Shown: positions 18,712-26,772 of the stretch, in pieces | Position numbering within the stretch: position 1 is the first letter of the stretch | Layout: every line of letters starts with the position of its first letter | The notes under the pieces: generated by a model | Told to the model about the DNA's origin: nothing | What the model saw: the letters and a program-made list of their open reading frames with translations, nothing else | Databases searched by the model: none | From: Brevibacillus migulae | GTDB lineage: Bacteria > Bacillota > Bacilli > Brevibacillales > Brevibacillaceae | DNA: 64,000 nucleotides | Direction: 5' to 3' | Assembly (NCBI RefSeq): GCF_004521915.1 | Contig: NZ_SDKD01000003.1 | Location: forward strand, 219,314 to 283,313 | Made by a program: the position numbers and the translations under genes

Positions 18712-19599
18712 ATGGAAAAATTCCTATTGATTGGTTCAACTGGAATGCTTGGTCAATCATTGTACAAAAAATTAAAGAATGAAAAATATCAAGTTTTTGC
18801 GATATCACGTAATAACAGTGATCGTAATATGGATCTATCATTAATTAATAATGAACTTAACGAGGTAATAGACGAATTTAATCCTGATGTAATCATAAAT
18901 TGTGCTGCAATAGTGAACTTACAATTTTGTGAGGAAAACCCAGAGAAGGCATATCTAATCAACTCAAAGTTACCTAGTTTAATATCATTAGCCAGTCAAA
19001 AAAAAGGTTGTTACTTTGTCCAAATTTCAACGGATCATTATTATCACAACGATAATATAAAGAAACATAAAGAAACTGATAATATTGTATTACTAAATGA
19101 ATATGCACGCACAAAGTATGCAGGTGAACAATTTGCTCTTACTTATGAAAATTCCTTGATAGTTCGAACTAATATTGTAGGATATCGGAATAAGGTAAAT
19201 AACCCTACTTTTGTGGAATGGTTAATATCAGCTCTTAAGAATAAAGAAAAGTTAGTTGGATTTAGTGATTATTATACATCCAGTATTGATGTTGAGACAT
19301 TCAATGATTTACTTTTGGAAGTAATCAAGAGCAGGATCACAGGAATTGTAAATATTGCTTCCAAAGATGTTATTTCAAAATATGAATTTATGGTCTTATT
19401 ATCGCAGCAAATTGGTGTAGAAGGAGTAATTACTAAAGGAAAACTAAATAATCAAAATGGAATCATTCGAGCAAATTCATTAGGGTTAGACATAACAAAA
19501 TTGGAACATATCATAAAAAACAAAGAGATTCCTACTGCTGCTGAAGTAGTTCAAAATCTAGTCAAAAAATATAAAGAAGGTGTATTTAATGGAATTTAA
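18712..19599 (+). CDS. RmlD-like sugar nucleotide reductase (SDR)
   Basis: A 295-residue SDR enzyme. LLIGSTGMLGQSLYKKLK is the nucleotide-binding motif; VQISTDHYYHND corresponds to the STDYVFDG motif of RmlD; EYARTKYAGEQFAL supplies the Y-x3-K pair. It belongs with dTDP-4-dehydrorhamnose reductases and related NDP-sugar reductases; the substrate is not evident. A GGGAGATTAG ribosome site precedes ATG 18712. It overlaps the NeuB-like gene by 11 bases, so the two probably act in one pathway. Composition is markedly AT-rich. Confidence 0.8.
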   Translation: MEKFLLIGSTGMLGQSLYKKLKNEKYQVFAISRNNSDRNMDLSLINNELNEVIDEFNPDVIINCAAIVNLQFCEENPEKAYLINSKLPSLISLASQKKGCYFVQISTDHYYHNDNIKKHKETDNIVLLNEYARTKYAGEQFALTYENSLIVRTNIVGYRNKVNNPTFVEWLISALKNKEKLVGFSDYYTSSIDVETFNDLLLEVIKSRITGIVNIASKDVISKYEFMVLLSQQIGVEGVITKGKLNNQNGIIRANSLGLDITKLEHIIKNKEIPTAAEVVQNLVKKYKEGVFNGI

Positions 19600-20671
19600 A
19601 ACATCTATCAATATCGGAAAATCTAAAATCTCTATTAACAATCCGACATACTTTATTGCTGATATCGCATCAAACCATGATGGTAGCCTAGGAAGAGCAA
19701 AAGAATTGATTTGGTTGGCAAAAGAATCGGGTGCAAATGCTGTTAAATTTCAACATTTTAAAGCTGATAAAATTGTAAGTGATTTGGGATTTAAGCAACT
19801 GGGAAATGAAATTGGTCATCAATCTACTTGGAAAAAAAGTGTTTATGATGTATTTAAAGAAAATGAATTGAATAGGGAATGGAATTTAGAATTAATTGAA
19901 GAAGCAAAAAAAGCAGAAATCGATTTTTTTACTACTCCTTATGACGTAGAAGCTGTAGATTTAATTAATGATTTCTTACCAGCCTATAAAATTGGATCAG
20001 GTGACATAACGTGGACTGATTTTATCGAATATATCGCAAAAAAAGGCAAACCAACTCTTCTTGCTACGGGCGCTTCTAATTTTGAAGATGTGAAAAGAGC
20101 AGTAAGCACCGCTCTTAAATACAATAATCAATTGATAATAATGCAATGCAATACAAATTATACAGGAAGTTTAGAGAACTTTAAATTCATTAACTTAAAT
20201 GTATTAAAAACGTATTCTACCATGTTCCCTAATGCTATCTTAGGTTTATCTGATCATACTCCTGGACATGCAACGGTATTAGGAGCAATAACGTTAGGTG
20301 CAAGAGTAATTGAAAAACATTTCACTGATGATAACGATAGGATAGGTCCTGATCACATGTTTTCAATGAATCCTAATACCTGGGCAGAAATGGTCGCTAG
20401 AGCACGAGAGTTAGAGCTAGCCTTGGGTGATGGAGTGAAAATAGTAGAAATGAATGAAAAAGAGACAGTGGTAGTTCAAAGACGGGCAATTTATCTAAAA
20501 TCGGATCTAAATGAAGGAGAAATCATTACTGAGGAAGATATTGAATTTTTAAGACCTGCACCATCCAACGCTTTCTTTCCGTATGATATCAAAAGAGTAA
20601 TAGGTTCAAAGTTATCAAAACCCAAATATAAGGGAGACGTCTTGATGAAAGGCGACTTGGAGGTTCTATGA
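19589..20671 (+). CDS. NeuB/PseI-family nonulosonic acid synthase
   Basis: A 360-residue protein. The TIM-barrel part has YFIADIASNHDGSLGRAKEL, AVKFQHFKADKI, FFTTPYDVEAVD, IGSGD, LLATGAS and the family signature GLSDHTPG followed by VIEKHFTDDNDRIGPDH. A C-terminal SAF (antifreeze-like) domain covers about 290-355. These enzymes condense phosphoenolpyruvate with a six-carbon amino sugar to give sialic, legionaminic or pseudaminic acid. I chose ATG 19589, preceded by AAAGAAGGTG; GTG 19580 is an upstream alternative. No CMP-sugar synthetase is nearby. Whether the product is Neu, Leg or Pse cannot be read from the sequence. Confidence 0.9.
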   Translation: MEFKTSINIGKSKISINNPTYFIADIASNHDGSLGRAKELIWLAKESGANAVKFQHFKADKIVSDLGFKQLGNEIGHQSTWKKSVYDVFKENELNREWNLELIEEAKKAEIDFFTTPYDVEAVDLINDFLPAYKIGSGDITWTDFIEYIAKKGKPTLLATGASNFEDVKRAVSTALKYNNQLIIMQCNTNYTGSLENFKFINLNVLKTYSTMFPNAILGLSDHTPGHATVLGAITLGARVIEKHFTDDNDRIGPDHMFSMNPNTWAEMVARARELELALGDGVKIVEMNEKETVVVQRRAIYLKSDLNEGEIITEEDIEFLRPAPSNAFFPYDIKRVIGSKLSKPKYKGDVLMKGDLEVL

Positions 20672-20672
20672 T

Positions 20673-21191
20673 ATGTTAAAAGGGGAATACACAGGATTAC
20701 GTGCTATTGAAAGATATGATTTAGCTTCTTTATTAAAATGGCGAAACAATCCGGATTTCCGGCTTTTTTTTCGAGAATACAGAGAGTTAAGTTGTGAAAA
20801 TCAAAATGAATGGTTTGAAAAAAAGGTAGTAGACGATATGCGGACGAAAATGTTTGCAATAGTAGATATTCAGTCAGATGAATTAATTGGTGCATGTGGT
20901 TTATGTTACATTGATTGGATAAATAGAAGTGCTGATTTTTCTATATACATCGGTAAAGATGATCTATATATTGACGAATGTTATGCGGTAGATGCTGCTA
21001 AGGTTTTGGAAAAATACGGGTTCGAAGAATTAAATCTACACAGATTATGGGCAGAAGTATATTCGATTGATTCTAAGAAGATAGATTTTTTTCGAACGTT
21101 AAGATTCACATTAGAGGGTACGTTTAAAGAAACTCATTGGACACAGGGTAAGTGGGTCGACTCATTATTTTTTGCAAAACTGAATAAATAA
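20673..21191 (+). CDS. GNAT-family N-acetyltransferase, PseH-like
   Basis: A 172-residue acetyltransferase of the RimJ/RimL type: LRAIERYDLASLLKWRNNPD at the N-terminus, IGACGLCYIDWINRSADFSIYIG (core beta strands), and FEELNLHRLWAEVYSIDSKKIDFFRTLRF. It starts one base after the NeuB-like stop with CTTGGAGG upstream. In nonulosonic acid pathways a GNAT such as PseH acetylates the 4-amino group of the precursor sugar, which fits here. The gene ends the island; insertion-sequence debris follows. Confidence 0.75.
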   Translation: MLKGEYTGLRAIERYDLASLLKWRNNPDFRLFFREYRELSCENQNEWFEKKVVDDMRTKMFAIVDIQSDELIGACGLCYIDWINRSADFSIYIGKDDLYIDECYAVDAAKVLEKYGFEELNLHRLWAEVYSIDSKKIDFFRTLRFTLEGTFKETHWTQGKWVDSLFFAKLNK

Positions 21192-21390
21192 ATGATTGAT
21201 ATATGTAGTGAATAAATGCATTTTAAATAAATTAGGGGAATAGCAGCAAAATCGACTCAAGTAAAAGAGTCTGATATAGGATGACCAACTTGGAGGTATA
21301 TTTTCCTTGCTGGAGGCTCTCACTTTTTTATTAATTGAGCGTTTTTCAGATACCTGATCCATTGTGCCACATGGTTTTCCAGGCGTAAAA

Positions 21391-21459
21391 AAAGACTTCA
21401 CCTTCCTCGAAAGTTTTTAAGCGACCAAGCACGAAAACTTTCGAGGAAGGTGAAGTCAC
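21391..21459. repeat. long inverted repeat
   Basis: GACTTCACCTTCCTCGAAAG and its complement face each other across about 14 bases (arms near 21394-21418 and 21433-21457). It stands at the left side of the transposase remnant that starts near 21460 and may be an insertion-sequence end in two opposed copies. With T and A runs on its flanks it could also act as a terminator for the GNAT gene. Confidence 0.6.
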
Positions 21460-21464
21460 TTTGT

Positions 21465-22200
21465 ATATTCTTCAAGAAAGTCTATTCTCCCTTGAGCAAC
21501 TGTAAAAACTTGAATCCAAAGAATAATCGTCCATCTTTTTTTCTGCACTTGATTTGCGAAAGGTTGCCAATCAATTGAGAAGTCGGTCACCCCGTGGTGC
21601 TGATGAACATTGCAGACAGTGCATTCTCCGGGCGTAATTAGTTGCACCACTTGAAAATGTTGATACATTCTCAGGTTTGTATCATCGGTTGAATGTAGAT
21701 TTTCGTTTCCGCTATCAATGTGGGCTTCGGATGGATCGAGAGGCTCCCTCAATTTTACACGCCAAGTCGTGTCTTGCTTAGTTGACGAAGAAGGATTTAG
21801 CCAAGCAACTGTACGAAGATCTGGTACTACTTTGTCAAGAATTCAACTTGCCGTCGATACCAAAACTGAACTACCAATGATTCGTACGTAAGGTCACACC
21901 GGCCCGTGTGAACAACAGTGAATTGGCTCCTACGCTCATCACGAACAAACAGCGTTAAGAACTAATGTCAATTCTACATGATGGACAAAGGATATCAATA
22001 AGAAATGTGAAGGCTAGCGCCATCATTACAATGAATCTTCGGATAGAAGGAGCCCAAACACTAAAAAGCCTGTCTAACACGCTAATATTCCCTTGAAGGC
22101 TTATTCCAACTTGAACGATGAGGTGGAATGAGTTTTTTTGGCATGCAGAAAATTGCAAAGGAGGATGAACAGACAATCTCAACTCAAGTTTGACACCATA
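21465..22200 (+). pseudogene. remnant of a DDE transposase
   Basis: Fragments of a transposase in several frames on the plus strand: SRSPRGADEHCRQCILRA, LENVDTFSGLYHRLNVDF followed by RFRYQCGLRMDREAPS (about 21580-21750), LTKKDLAKQLYEDLVLLCQE, VTPARVNNSELAPTLITNKQ (from 21893) and FYMMDKGY (from 21972). The order and the VTPA...MDKGY motifs fit the IS4/IS1182-type DDE transposases. Stop codons and frame changes between the pieces show that it is dead. The exact family needs a translated search. Confidence 0.6.
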
Positions 22201-22204
22201 TCAC

Positions 22205-22855
22205 TAAATGTGGACAACCCGATGAGGTAAGCACGCGAGCTATCCACTGCCACGATCTGAGTGGGGCAAAGATCTCCCCTTGAGGACGCTGACGGTGTTA
22301 AGCTTGATCGAGGGCTTTTAGGGCGAGAGATTTAGTCATACGTTCATCCAGTGCAGCCCGACGATCTTTCGCGAGTACAAATCCATGATTCTGTACAGAT
22401 AAAGCCGCCAAACTTCGTCTGTTGGAATGTACGTGATATCCGCTACCCACACCTGATTCGGTGCTCGAACGGCAAACTGCTTGTTTAACGGGGATGTTTC
22501 GAATTGGTCGTGGCCTCATATTTCTTGACGGTTCGTGATTTCAAACCAAGTTCTTTCATCAAGCGAGTTACCGTTTTTTCGGGATACATGGATATTTTGT
22601 TGTTTCAACGCTAGAGTTATTTTTGGGATTCCGTAGAGACGACGCGATTCCAGAAAGATTTGGCGAATATGATATTCCAAAGCTATTCTGCGCTTGTTTC
22701 ACTAGCTTTCCCTCCTTACCTATTCGTAAAAACCGCTTCGAGACACTTGGGACAAGGAGCAGAGCTTTGCGTTACGGAATTTGAAGCGGTGTTCATGGAT
22801 GAATGTATAAATTAGCGCTGGTCTTTTTGCGATGTAGTGGCAACCCCCTAATTAA
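22205..22855 (-). pseudogene. IS3-family OrfB transposase remnant
   Basis: Reading the minus strand gives pieces of an IS3-type OrfB in the expected order: HEHRFKFRNAKLC and [66 protein letters not shown] with the first catalytic Asp, [30 protein letters not shown], and HSDRGS with the second catalytic Asp. The frame changes several times and stops interrupt it; the glutamate region was not found. It meets the plus-strand transposase remnant end to end at about 22.2 kb. Confidence 0.8.
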
Positions 22856-22894
22856 TTTTATATTTGTTTTTCCAAAAAAAACGTATAAATTTAT

Positions 22895-22921
22895 TCAATC
22901 CATGAGCACTTGATCCGATAA
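22895..22921 (+). promoter_or_regulatory. SigD promoter of flaG-fliD-fliS-fliT
   Basis: TCAA (22895-22898), a 15-base spacer and TCCGATAA (22914-22921). The -10 region continues TAGTA exactly as in front of hag. The -35 is a weak version of TAAA. It lies about 40 bases before the flaG start. Confidence 0.7.
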
Positions 22922-22959
22922 TAGTAATAAGATTTATTTTCGATATTGGAGGAGAAGAC

Positions 22960-23310
22960 ATGGAGATTAATTCTTCCTATCCTGTAAGTTCACCAGTAAC
23001 AATGATGACCGAAAACCAATCTTATGGGCAAGGGCCTTCAAGAGAACTGATAACTTCCGAACAACAGGATAATAGAATGCCCATCTCCAAGGAAGAACTG
23101 CAAAAAAGCATTGAAGGACTAAACAAGTGGTTGCAACTGCAAAGTACCCATTTGAAATTTTTTCTCCATGAGGGGCTAAATGAATACTATGTCCAAGTTA
23201 TCAATGATGAAACAAATGAAGTAGTCAGAGAAATCCCTTCAAAAAAAGTATTGGATATGGTCAAACATATTCAAGATACGCTTGGGCTTATCATTGACGA
23301 AAAGAGATAG
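22960..23310 (+). CDS. flaG: flagellar protein FlaG
   Basis: A 116-residue FlaG (YvyC) protein with a disordered N-terminal half and the conserved C-terminal block LKFFLHEGLNEYYVQVINDE followed by VVREIPSKKVLDM. FlaG proteins are linked with filament length and cap formation. It opens the flaG-fliD-fliS-fliT operon behind a SigD promoter and has a TTGGAGGAG ribosome site. Confidence 0.93.
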   Translation: MEINSSYPVSSPVTMMTENQSYGQGPSRELITSEQQDNRMPISKEELQKSIEGLNKWLQLQSTHLKFFLHEGLNEYYVQVINDETNEVVREIPSKKVLDMVKHIQDTLGLIIDEKR

Positions 23311-23331
23311 GAAAGAAGGAGTTGATCTGGT

Positions 23332-24789
23332 ATGGTAAGTCGTATTCGTTTTAGTGGAATGGCGTCGGGACTCGATACAGATTCTATTGTAAAAGAACTG
23401 ATGAATGCGCAACGAATCCCTATGAACAAGCTTATCCGAAAAAAGCAAACAGAGGAATGGAAACGTGACGCTTACAGGGAGATGAATTCTCTTGTACTCG
23501 ACCTGAGAAAATCCATTGATAGTTTACGTTTCGCTGCTTCATTCAATAAGAAAATAGCATCTTCTCAAAATGACAGCATTGTATCTGCCAAAGTCACAGG
23601 GAAACCACAGATGCCCTCCTACGAGGTTCGTTTGGAGAAAGCTGCCACCGCGGCGACTCCAGCGTCAGTATCCTTTACTTCAAGCTTGGCTAATTCCACT
23701 ACCCAAGTGGGAGCTGGAAATGGTTTTACATTTACCCTAAACTCCCAAAACATTACTGTCGAAGAAACTGATACATTGGATTCTATTGCTGCAAAAGTGA
23801 ACGATCTTTCCTCAACAACAGGCGTAAAGGCAGCCATTTTGGACAAACAGATTGTGTTTACTTCTACAGCAACCGGAACCAGTGCGAATGTTAATATTGC
23901 AGCAACTGGCACAAATGTGTTAAATTTAGCGACAACTTCGAAAACGGGAACCGCTGCCGATCCAGGAATTGTCTGGATTAATGGTGCGAAGCTAAATGTG
24001 AATAGCAATACATTTAATTTTGATGGGATGGAGTTTACCACTAAGCAGGTTACAGCAACTCCAGTTACCGTTTATGCAAATTCTGACACTGATGCCATTT
24101 TTGACAATATTAAGTCCTTTGTAGATAAATACAATGAAACGATTGAAAAAATCAATACGAAGATATCGGAGCACAAAAACAAGGGATACGAACCTCTATT
24201 AGAGGAAGAAAAGGAAGCCTTATCGGATTCACAAGTTGAAAAAATGGAGGCAATGGCAAAGAGCGGTCTCTTATTGCGTGATCCGATTCTGAAAAGTGGC
24301 TTGGTAGAACTGCGTCGTGCGATTAGTACACCGGTTTCTGGAGCAGATCCTTTATTTGATACGCTAACGGAAATCGGGATTGGCGGACCACCATCAGGTA
24401 AATATGCCTATATGGAGCAAGGTAAGCTCTATATTGATGAGACGAAACTGAGAGATGCCATCAGTAAAAATGGGGATAAAGTAGTAACATTGTTTACAAA
24501 CTACAGTGCCTCGGGTAATTATAATGAGACTGGTGTAGCTGAAAGGCTGTATGACCAACTGAATAAAACAATTGACGAGTTAACCAAGAAAGCCGGTAGT
24601 GCAACTGCTGTGGCTGACGATAGCACTTTGACAAAAAGCATCAATACCATTACAGATGACATCGAACGTTGGGAAGATAGATTAACAAAAATTGAAGACC
24701 GCTATTGGAAGCAATTCACTGCGATGGAAAAAGCAATTCAACAAAGCCAATCGCAAGGAAGTTGGTTTGCACAAATGTTAGGACAATAA
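23332..24789 (+). CDS. fliD: flagellar filament cap protein FliD
   Basis: A 485-residue FliD. The N-terminus has IRFSGMASGLDTDSIVKELM, the family hallmark; the middle has IKSFVDKYNETIEKIN; the C-terminus has a coiled-coil end (DDIERWEDRLTKIEDRYWKQ and FTAMEKAIQQSQSQGSW). FliD forms the cap under which flagellin subunits fold at the filament tip. It is preceded by AAGGAG and lies between flaG and its chaperone gene fliS, as in B. subtilis. Confidence 0.95.
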   Translation: MVSRIRFSGMASGLDTDSIVKELMNAQRIPMNKLIRKKQTEEWKRDAYREMNSLVLDLRKSIDSLRFAASFNKKIASSQNDSIVSAKVTGKPQMPSYEVRLEKAATAATPASVSFTSSLANSTTQVGAGNGFTFTLNSQNITVEETDTLDSIAAKVNDLSSTTGVKAAILDKQIVFTSTATGTSANVNIAATGTNVLNLATTSKTGTAADPGIVWINGAKLNVNSNTFNFDGMEFTTKQVTATPVTVYANSDTDAIFDNIKSFVDKYNETIEKINTKISEHKNKGYEPLLEEEKEALSDSQVEKMEAMAKSGLLLRDPILKSGLVELRRAISTPVSGADPLFDTLTEIGIGGPPSGKYAYMEQGKLYIDETKLRDAISKNGDKVVTLFTNYSASGNYNETGVAERLYDQLNKTIDELTKKAGSATAVADDSTLTKSINTITDDIERWEDRLTKIEDRYWKQFTAMEKAIQQSQSQGSWFAQMLGQ

Positions 24790-24803
24790 AGGAGCGATAA
24801 TGG

Positions 24804-25181
24804 ATGTTGCAAAATGCTGCCCAGACCTACCAGAATAACTCTGTAACTACAGCGACTCCTGAAGAACTTACACTCATGCTGTATAATGGTGCGATAAAAT
24901 TTATTAAAGGCGCAAGATCTTTTTTAGATGAAAAACGAATGGACAAAGTTCATGAAAATTGCATCAAGGTTGAGAATATTTTAGAAGAACTAATGTCTTC
25001 CCTTAACCAAAGTTATCCGATTGCAAAGGATTTTATTGTGATGTACGAATACATGCTGCGTAGAATTGTTGAAGCCAATATTCGAAAAGATGCCGAGATA
25101 TTGATCGAAGTCGAAGAACTCTTTACCGAGTTCAGAGATACATGGAAGGAAGCCATGGTTCTTGCCAAAAAACAAAGATAG
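24804..25181 (+). CDS. fliS: flagellin chaperone FliS
   Basis: A 125-residue helical protein with the FliS signature AAQTYQNNSVTTATPEELTL followed by MLYNGAIKFI. FliS binds the C-terminal disordered helix of flagellin and, in B. subtilis, also helps FliW capture it. I used ATG 24804, seven bases after AAAGGAGCG; ATG 24800 is out of frame. Confidence 0.95.
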   Translation: MLQNAAQTYQNNSVTTATPEELTLMLYNGAIKFIKGARSFLDEKRMDKVHENCIKVENILEELMSSLNQSYPIAKDFIVMYEYMLRRIVEANIRKDAEILIEVEELFTEFRDTWKEAMVLAKKQR

Positions 25182-25193
25182 GATAAACATCTT

Positions 25194-25562
25194 ATGAGTG
25201 AAACTATCGAAACATTACTGCAAAACCTATTGGTCCTGACACTCTCGCTTAAGCAATCTGTAGATGCTTACTCTGAAAACAATGATTCAGAAGAGTGGTT
25301 ACGAATACTGGAAGATCGTCAGCAGATTATCAACCAGATTGATGCATTCCTTGAAGAAGGTTATGTTCTGACAGAACAACTGAAAGATAAATATATTGCG
25401 CCTGTTTATGAGATGGATCAGGTTGTAATACCTCTCATGGAACAAAAAAAAGCGGCTCTTCAAGAAAAAATGCAAAACTTGAATAAACAAAAAGCGGTGC
25501 AAAACCAATATAAAGGCTATAGTATGAACGCCTACGGAGCATTTTTTGATAAGAAAAAATAG
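25194..25562 (+). CDS. fliT: FliT-like flagellar chaperone
   Basis: A 122-residue helical protein directly after fliS, in the place of B. subtilis fliT. It starts MSETIETLLQNLLVLTLSLK and has the short hairpin-helix pattern with RQQIINQIDAF in the middle. FliT proteins act as export chaperones of FliD. Sequence conservation in the family is low, so position carries much of the assignment. Confidence 0.75.
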   Translation: MSETIETLLQNLLVLTLSLKQSVDAYSENNDSEEWLRILEDRQQIINQIDAFLEEGYVLTEQLKDKYIAPVYEMDQVVIPLMEQKKAALQEKMQNLNKQKAVQNQYKGYSMNAYGAFFDKKK

Positions 25563-25594
25563 AAAAAAACGTCCTTGATTGGGACGTTTTTTTT
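25563..25594 (+). terminator. intrinsic terminator after fliT
   Basis: AAAAAAACGTCC (25563-25574) pairs with GGACGTTTTTTT (25582-25593) around a 7-base loop. The A and T runs allow it to work from both sides, for fliT and for the opposing small gene. Confidence 0.9.
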
Positions 25595-25615
25595 CGTGAC
25601 TAAATGACTTTTCAA

Positions 25616-25792
25616 CTAGGCCTTAATGTCGATTTGCTTACCCAGGTTAGGATGTACAGCTTGTGCCTGACGAATATTATCCTGAGTCTTGGCAAAATCT
25701 TGTAGCATTGTTGCTGCATTCGCAGTCGCCGTATCGGTCATGCTTTTTTGTAAACTAACATTAATTGCAGTTTTCAATTGAATTGCACTCAC
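25616..25792 (-). CDS. yjfB: small YjfB-family putative motility protein
   Basis: A 58-codon gene on the minus strand, starting GTG 25792 with AGGAGGT eight bases upstream. The product starts MSAIQLKTAINVSLQKSM and ends HPNLGKQIDIKA. The C-terminal HPNLGxxIDI motif and the size match the YjfB family of short proteins annotated as putative motility proteins; their mechanism is unknown. It faces fliT across a shared terminator. The good ribosome site, the family motif and the flagellar context together make it a real gene. Confidence 0.75.
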   Translation of the reverse strand: MSAIQLKTAINVSLQKSMTDTATANAATMLQDFAKTQDNIRQAQAVHPNLGKQIDIKA

Positions 25793-25900
25793 CTTAAAGC
25801 ACCTCCTAGCAAATTTTCCTTACCTTTCAACTATCGGAGAACTGGCGAGAAATGTTTATCTCCCCTTCTATTTCCCCACTTACCACTACCCCATATCTGC

Positions 25901-25906
25901 TATAAT
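25901..25906 (+). promoter_or_regulatory. likely -10 of the motA-motB promoter
   Basis: A perfect TATAAT about 50 bases before the stator genes. No good -35 hexamer is seen at the right distance, so the assignment is tentative. Confidence 0.35.
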
Positions 25907-25956
25907 AAAACCAAATCTTCGACAAATATTGATCAATTTCCCCAGGCAGGTGACCT

Positions 25957-26772
25957 ATGAACACAACCAAAAAACGCTCCCTCATCCTGATAGGAGCGGT
26001 AGCCCTAATCCTGATCCACGCCGTCTACCTAAACGGCAGCCTAAAAGAACTGCTCAACATCACAGCAATCGAGCTGGTGGCCTTATCTGTCATCCTTTCC
26101 TACGCCATCAAACGAAAACACATCGAAATCAAACCATTATTCCGGCTCTTGATCCACGGCCGCCAGGGCAACGTGGAAGAATCTATCAAACGGTTCTACT
26201 ACTATGCCCTCGTCCAAAAGGAACAGGGCCACAAATCACTCGAGCAGGAGCTCCTGAAAGAAGAAGACTCCTTCATCCAGCGAGGGTGCTACCTTGCTAT
26301 CGAAGGGGTGCCGGAGGAAGAACTCCGCCTCATCCTGGAAAACGAGCTCAAAGGCGAGCAGTACCGCTACCAGCAGATCGGCGGGATGTTCCGCCTCATC
26401 AGCTTGCTGGCCCCAGGGATGGGATTGGTCGGGACGCTCCTCGGGATGACCGGCGTGCTGCGCACCTTGTCGGACTTCTCGCAGACGGGGCACAGCCTAA
26501 GCGCAGCGGTCGTCGCTACGCTGTACGGCGCGCTTCTGGCCAATATGTTCGCACTGCCTTGCTACTACCGCCTGATGGACATCTTCGACCAGGAGATGTT
26601 CGAAAAGCGTCTGTACATCGAAGGCTGCATCAGCCTGCAGCGGATGGAAACACCGCGGATCCTGTTTGAAAAGCTGAACTCCTTCTTGCCGGCCGATCAG
26701 AAGATGGTATTGATCAAGGAACCGGGCAGCATGCGCGGTACGATCGAAAGGCAGGCCCATTATGCTGGATGA
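25957..26772 (+). CDS. motA: MotA/TolQ/ExbB-family stator protein
   Basis: A 271-residue inner-membrane protein. Two N-terminal membrane helices lie at about 9-27 and 32-48. After a charged cytoplasmic loop comes the family core with LAPGMGLVGTLLGMTGVLRT and SAAVVATLYGALLANMFALP, which form the pore-side helices with the conserved proline. It forms the static ring of the flagellar motor with MotB and conducts H+ or Na+. It overlaps motB by 11 bases. Composition returns to backbone type here, after the AT-rich island. MotA and MotP cannot be told apart with certainty. Confidence 0.85.
   Translation: MNTTKKRSLILIGAVALILIHAVYLNGSLKELLNITAIELVALSVILSYAIKRKHIEIKPLFRLLIHGRQGNVEESIKRFYYYALVQKEQGHKSLEQELLKEEDSFIQRGCYLAIEGVPEEELRLILENELKGEQYRYQQIGGMFRLISLLAPGMGLVGTLLGMTGVLRTLSDFSQTGHSLSAAVVATLYGALLANMFALPCYYRLMDIFDQEMFEKRLYIEGCISLQRMETPRILFEKLNSFLPADQKMVLIKEPGSMRGTIERQAHYAG

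Noticed and set aside
21456..21752. A 98-codon minus-strand frame ending at the inverted repeat
   Set aside because: The opposite strand carries readable transposase pieces (LENVDTFSGLYHRLNVDF), so this frame is their antisense shadow.
25929..26669. A 246-codon plus-strand frame overlapping motA
   Set aside because: The product is an arginine, proline and histidine-rich shadow typical of a shifted GC-rich gene; motA is clear in the other frame.
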